This document shows positions 7,646 to 10,978 of a stretch of DNA of 10,978 nt, in pieces; position 1 is the first letter of the stretch; every line of letters starts with the position of its first letter. The stretch lies in the NCBI GenBank assembly GCA_029942065.1, contig JAPYTY010000048.1:1-10978 (forward strand). The letters run 5' to 3'. Source of the stretch: Acidobacteriota bacterium. Lineage in GTDB: Bacteria; Acidobacteriota; UBA6911; RPQK01; JADFOI01. The notes beneath the pieces were generated by a model. The model saw nothing but the letters and a program-made list of their open reading frames with translations. It made no database searches and was not told the origin of the DNA. The translations under genes and the position numbers were made by a program.

Positions 7646-9466
7646 ATGAGTAGAAAAAGACCTTTTACGAACTTGTGTTTGACGAGTCTGGTGCTGATGG
7701 TGGGACTCTTCATGCGGGTTTCTCCAGCCCAGGACCTGTCCTCGGAAGTGCCTCCGGAAGTGCTTGGCTACGCCGATACGGTTTTGTACAACGGCCAGGT
7801 GCTGACCATGGATCGAGATCAGCCTCCCATCAACGTTACCCAGGCCATCGCCGTTCGGGAGGGCCGGGTACTGGCAGTCGGGGACAGCGACCGGATTCTC
7901 AGGATGGCTGGTCCCGACACCGTGAGAGTGGACCTGGAGGGTCGGGCAGTCATCCCTGGTGTTATCGACACCCATTCCCATCCCAATCGATATGCCCTGT
8001 CGCACTATCGACAGGAGTACAACCTCGCCCTGGTTCAGTCGCTGCTCGAGCAGGGTGTCCGGTATGTGAACGTCAGGTGGGAGTCCAAAGAGACCGCCTT
8101 ATCCGATTTCAAGAGAGTGGCGGAAAACGTCTCTCCCGATGAGTTAATCTACACCACCTTTCGGGGGAACGAGACGTCACTGGCACTCACCCGATACGAT
8201 CTGGACGAAGTGGCACCCGACAACCGGCTGTACGTCATGATTGGAAGTGCCACCCAGGGAATCGCCAACTCAAGGATGCTGGACAAGATTCTGGCGATGT
8301 ACGGCGACCGGATCCCTGGAATCCTCAAAGATGAAAACGGAGTCCCCAACGGTCAGATTTTTGGAGCAGCCGGCACGGTGATCGATCAGGAGGTGGTCCC
8401 GCGGGTCACCCCCGAGGTTCTGGCGCCTTTTTTGAAGAAAGAACTGGACGAATGGGTGGCCATAGGAGTCACCACCTTGTCCACTCGTCTCAAGGGAAAT
8501 GAATTGACCGCTTACGGGCTGCTGGATCGGGCCGGTGAGTTGCCGCTCAGGCTGGGGTATTCACATGAAATCGGACGCAGCAACCCTTTTCTTGAAAGGG
8601 CTCTGAAGCGCTTCGGAAATCTGCAGGGACACGGAACCGAGTGGCTGTGGATGATCGGTATCTCGATCGGGAAACCCGATGGGGATGGGCCCGGCAGTCG
8701 TGGAAACGTCTGTGCGACACCGCCGAAAAAGGTGATGCTGCCCGGCGACATCTACCCGGAGGGACTTTGTGAATGGGATATGCCGGGTGAGCCCGGTGCC
8801 GATGCCGTGCTGGTGACCAATCGATATGGGTACAGGGTTTCCGGCGTGCATACCTTTGGAGACAAAGGTTATTTGATGATGCTCGACGCCTATGACCAGG
8901 CCAACCAGGAGGACTCGATTCTGGGTAGAAGCTTCGGGCTGGATCACGGCATGATGATCAGTCCGGAGATCGTCCAGCAGTCGGCCAACCTGGATGTCAC
9001 CTGGAGCCTACAACCTCCCATGTTTTATTCCACCTACGCTGCCGGTGTGAGTCGTGTATATGGCGAGGAATACGCCCATCGATGGATGCTTCCGGTTAGA
9101 AGCTTGATCGATGCGGGTGCCAAAGTCAGTTATGGGGCGGACACTCATGATGACCCGCAGAGGCAGCCCATGTTCAGCCTGGAGGTGCTGGTGACACGAA
9201 AGGTAATGGACGGTCGTGTCTTTGGATCTCGAGAGGCCCTGGATCGTGCCTCCGCCCTGCTCATGCTGACCCGCTGGGGTGCGGGATATGTTCTGCGGGA
9301 TCAGGAACTGGGTTCTCTGGAGCCGGGTAAGCTGGCGGATCTGGTGGTCCTGGATGGAAACCCGTTGGACCCGGGGATAGCCGATGAGAACCTGTCTGAA
9401 ATAAAAGTTTTGGCGACCATCATCGGGGGAGAGGTTGCCTACGATCCGGACAACCTGGTGCGGTGA
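7646..9466 (+). CDS. Exported YtcJ-like metal-dependent amidohydrolase
   Basis: Predicted metal-dependent hydrolase of 606 residues, amidohydrolase family 3 (YtcJ-like), which cleaves amide or similar bonds in a TIM barrel flanked by a small beta domain. A basic N-terminus and hydrophobic 10-22 with likely cleavage after SPA (26-28) indicate Sec export. The beta domain carries ADTVLYNGQVLTMD (43-56). The metal-binding HxH is in PGVIDTHSHP (His110, His112). Later acids and histidines are in HTFGDKG (402-408, His402), GLDHG (His434) and YGADTHDDP (Asp499). The C-terminal GSLEPGKLADLVVLDGNPL is typical. Family members usually read HxxGDxA, EH and GSD at these places, so this is a somewhat divergent variant. 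Cys356 and Cys375 could form a disulfide, fitting a periplasmic location. The gene has its own candidate promoter and converges on the coiled-coil gene after 168 bp. The substrate is unknown. Confidence 0.9.
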   Translation: MSRKRPFTNLCLTSLVLMVGLFMRVSPAQDLSSEVPPEVLGYADTVLYNGQVLTMDRDQPPINVTQAIAVREGRVLAVGDSDRILRMAGPDTVRVDLEGRAVIPGVIDTHSHPNRYALSHYRQEYNLALVQSLLEQGVRYVNVRWESKETALSDFKRVAENVSPDELIYTTFRGNETSLALTRYDLDEVAPDNRLYVMIGSATQGIANSRMLDKILAMYGDRIPGILKDENGVPNGQIFGAAGTVIDQEVVPRVTPEVLAPFLKKELDEWVAIGVTTLSTRLKGNELTAYGLLDRAGELPLRLGYSHEIGRSNPFLERALKRFGNLQGHGTEWLWMIGISIGKPDGDGPGSRGNVCATPPKKVMLPGDIYPEGLCEWDMPGEPGADAVLVTNRYGYRVSGVHTFGDKGYLMMLDAYDQANQEDSILGRSFGLDHGMMISPEIVQQSANLDVTWSLQPPMFYSTYAAGVSRVYGEEYAHRWMLPVRSLIDAGAKVSYGADTHDDPQRQPMFSLEVLVTRKVMDGRVFGSREALDRASALLMLTRWGAGYVLRDQELGSLEPGKLADLVVLDGNPLDPGIADENLSEIKVLATIIGGEVAYDPDNLVR

Positions 9467-9634
9467 AAGGGAGGTTTTGCCAAAGAAAAATTGTAAGGGC
9501 GCACAGACCAGGCCCTCTCAAGTCGTGCCGCGATCCTGAATGATGGAGCTTCTGGTTTTTCGACCCAATGTGTCCGGGCGGGGTGAAAATTTCCAGAAAA
9601 ATGAGCCCTTTTTAGACCTGAGAACTGAATACGC

Positions 9635-9979
9635 CTATTCGAAACGAGAAGCCGCCTTTTTGTAGGCTTCTTTGAGTTCGTCGATTGCGGAATCGATGCC
9701 CAGAGCGATGTCCCCCCAGCCCGCGGCACCGGCAGATTTCATCTGATCCATTTTTTTCTGAACCTGATCCGCCTTTTTCTGAAGCTCCTTGATCGTGGCT
9801 TCAAGCTCTTTGCGGGTGTCGGCACCGGCACGGCGGGCCTTCATCTCCAGCACTGCGACCTGGCGACCCAACTCGACCATCTTTTCTTCCAGTTTACTTC
9901 CTTTCGGTTTCGCCCTGGAAGCACCTTTTTTCCTGGCCTTCTTGACAGTCTTTTTCTTTTTAATGTTTTTCTTTTCCAA
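9635..9979 (-). CDS. Small Lys-rich coiled-coil protein, sll1863 stress-response-like
   Basis: Predicted cytoplasmic protein of 114 residues in two parts. Residues 1-30 are a disordered basic tail with 13 Lys and 2 Arg, including IKKKK and KKARKKGASRAKPKG. Residues 30-114 are a long amphipathic helix or coiled coil (LEEKMVELGRQ to KKMDQMK) followed by AGWGDIALGIDSAIDELKEAYKKAASRFE-type sequence. That ending and the AGADTRKELEATIKELQ segment resemble the sll1863-like stress-response family by memory of its pattern, whose biochemical role is unknown. The basic tail suggests nucleic-acid or polyanion binding, as in histone H1-like proteins; this is inference. The frame is open to 10477, but the upstream residues look non-coding. 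TTG at 9979 follows GGAGG by 6 nt and begins exactly at the Lys-rich tail, so I chose it. It lies divergent to the FAD-subunit gene, 382 bp away. Confidence 0.78.
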   Translation of the reverse strand: MEKKNIKKKKTVKKARKKGASRAKPKGSKLEEKMVELGRQVAVLEMKARRAGADTRKELEATIKELQKKADQVQKKMDQMKSAGAAGWGDIALGIDSAIDELKEAYKKAASRFE

Positions 9980-10361
9980 TTTTTTCCTCCTTCCGTACCA
10001 TGGTTCCAACCCAGATCTTTTTTGTGGCGGGTCAGCGCCTGGCATCAACCGTTTTTCGCCTGCGTCCCACGGGTTCGATTCCTTGAATGAAATTTTCCGG
10101 GGCGCCTGTATGTTTCTAGAATACCGGGTTTTCAGGGTAGATTGTCTCAAGTTTTCGTTTCTGCAGCCAATTCCGTTTCTCCAACAGGTTCTGATATCAT
10201 CCAGAAGCAGGGTGGGTGCAATTCGGGGTTTCCCAAAAGTTTCCGGGGTGCTGGGCGAGATCGACAGGCCAGGGAAAAAAAATTCATCAAGCCAGCACTT
10301 CTCAGATAACCTTATCCGGCAGAATGAATCGAATGGGCGATTTTTATCACGAGAGCACGGC
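9980..10361. other. Divergent intergenic spacer upstream of the coiled-coil and FAD-subunit genes
   Basis: This 382-bp spacer holds no convincing gene. The minus-strand frame continues through it, but the residues have no recognisable pattern. TTTCCGGGG occurs at 10094-10102 and again at 10240-10248, each followed by similar bases (CGCCTG, TGCTGG), a weak direct repeat. An 8-bp palindrome TTCTAGAA lies near 10114-10121. A tRNA T-loop-like box GGTTCGATTCC lies near 10070, without a cloverleaf. No clear promoter hexamers were found on either strand, although both flanking genes need one. Confidence 0.5.
9986..9990 (-). promoter_or_regulatory. Ribosome binding site fixing a second TTG start
   Basis: The minus strand reads AAGGAGG, six A residues, then TTG at 9979-9977. 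Spacing is optimal, and no in-frame ATG lies close by. It sets the start of the Lys-rich coiled-coil gene. Confidence 0.7.
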
Positions 10362-10978
10362 GTGACCGTTGGAGTTTTCGATCTTCTGCGGCCCGAGTCC
10401 CTGGCTGAGGCAAGCGAACTGCTTCTCAAGTACGGGGATGAGGCACGGCCGATCGCTGGTGGCACGACACTGGTCATCCTGATGAAACAGCGGCTTCTCC
10501 ATTTTCCCTACCTGGTGGACCTGCAGGGAATTGCCGGCCTCGATCAAATCTCACAGGAAAACGGTTGTGTCACGATCGGAGCCATGGCGACTCATCGTTC
10601 GGTCGAGCGCTCTGAGATCGTTCGAGAGTCGGTGCCGGTTTTGGCCGAGGCATTCAGCAAGGTTGGAAACGTTCGAGTTCGGGAGACGGCCTCGGTTGGC
10701 GGCAATCTGGCACACGCCGATTATCGTCTTGACCCGCCGCCTGCGTTCCTTATCCTGTGTGCCGACGTCATTGTCTACGGGCCGAATGGAACCCGGACTC
10801 TCCCCCTCAAAGATCTTTACCTGGGAACCTATGAGACCGTTCTGGAGCCGGGCGAGATCCTGGTTGAGGTCAAGATTCCGGTCATGCCCGGGGGGAGCCG
10901 GGCGGCCTACTTGAAATATCGATCGCTTGCGGCCAACGACTGGCCCTGTCTCGGAGTGGCGGCCTTCCTCTCCCGAAC
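10362..10978 (+). CDS. FAD-binding (medium) subunit of a molybdenum hydroxylase, CoxM/XdhB-like, partial
   Basis: First 205 residues of a predicted FAD subunit that passes electrons from the [2Fe-2S] subunit of a xanthine dehydrogenase/CO dehydrogenase-type enzyme to its acceptor in the cytoplasm; the window ends inside the gene. The opening VFDLLRPESLAEASELL is typical of the family. The two FAD-binding motifs are seen as AGGTTL (32-37) and VGGNLAHAD (112-120). After about residue 180 the C-terminal domain starts and is cut. The start is GTG at 10362 with a weak GAGAG 6 nt before it; the ATGs at 10324 and 10333 are in another frame. That other frame ends in a TGA overlapping this GTG, leaving room for coupling to a ten-codon leader, which is speculative. 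In CoxMSL-type operons the small and large subunits follow, so they may lie beyond the edge. IorB-type enzymes do not use such a subunit, so it is probably unrelated to the molybdoprotein at 5301-7493. Confidence 0.9.
   Translation, partial: MTVGVFDLLRPESLAEASELLLKYGDEARPIAGGTTLVILMKQRLLHFPYLVDLQGIAGLDQISQENGCVTIGAMATHRSVERSEIVRESVPVLAEAFSKVGNVRVRETASVGGNLAHADYRLDPPPAFLILCADVIVYGPNGTRTLPLKDLYLGTYETVLEPGEILVEVKIPVMPGGSRAAYLKYRSLAANDWPCLGVAAFLSR

Noticed and set aside
9576..9613. GGGC/GCCC stem followed by TTTTT between the convergent amidohydrolase and coiled-coil genes
   Set aside because: Only four pairs with a loop of about 25 nt, too weak to call a terminator.
9647..9671. 7-bp inverted repeat AGAAGCC / GGCTTCT
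   Set aside because: It lies inside the 3' end of the coiled-coil gene, where it encodes repeated Lys/Ala codons, and no T tract follows on the transcribed strand.
10068..10082. tRNA T-loop-like box GGTTCGATTCC
   Set aside because: The flanking bases allow only two Watson-Crick pairs plus a wobble in the T stem, no acceptor stem or CCA is present, and no anticodon arm can be drawn.
10324..10365. Ten-codon reading frame ending in a TGA that overlaps the GTG start of the FAD subunit
   Set aside because: It has no ribosome binding site of its own and no meaningful peptide; noted only as a possible leader.

Overview
The window looks like an ordinary stretch of chromosome from a GC-rich Gram-negative bacterium. 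An outer-membrane-type beta-barrel (C-terminal Phe), several Sec or Tat export signals and the mix of families (CBM9/DUF5916 barrel, PQQ dehydrogenase, IorB-like molybdoprotein, YtcJ-like amidohydrolase) recall environmental Acidobacteriota or related uncultured lineages. That placement is inference from gene content only. No IS element, integrase, CRISPR array, rRNA or convincing tRNA was seen.

Layout. Positions 2-895 (+) encode an exported alpha/beta-hydrolase esterase. It converges on a 741-residue DUF5916/CBM9-like outer-membrane protein (932-3157, -), whose best start is a TTG behind a perfect GGAGG. A 308-bp divergent spacer follows. Then come two same-strand oxidoreductase genes, 131 bp apart: a Sec-exported PQQ beta-propeller dehydrogenase (3466-5169) and a Tat-exported molybdopterin hydroxylase large subunit of the isoquinoline 1-oxidoreductase beta type (5301-7493). 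A 9-bp hairpin overlaps the stop codon of the latter. After it lie a plausible sigma70-type promoter and an exported YtcJ-like amidohydrolase (7646-9466). This converges on a small Lys-rich coiled-coil protein of the sll1863 stress-response type (9635-9979, -; again GGAGG plus TTG). A 382-bp divergent spacer precedes the FAD subunit of a CoxM-type molybdenum hydroxylase, cut by the window edge (10362-10978).

How it fits together. The five large complete genes all encode proteins with export signals, so the left 9.5 kb reads as an envelope module: a surface barrel, an ester hydrolase, an amidohydrolase and two periplasmic oxidases that would pass electrons to the respiratory chain. Neither oxidase has its usual partner here: there is no cytochrome c and no [2Fe-2S] IorA subunit. 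The cytoplasmic FAD subunit at the right end belongs to a different class of molybdenum enzyme and probably opens a separate operon. The most notable points are the atypical metal/PQQ site of the dehydrogenase, the orphan IorB paired with it, and the histone-like basic tail on the coiled-coil protein. I found no clear evidence of a wholly new system.
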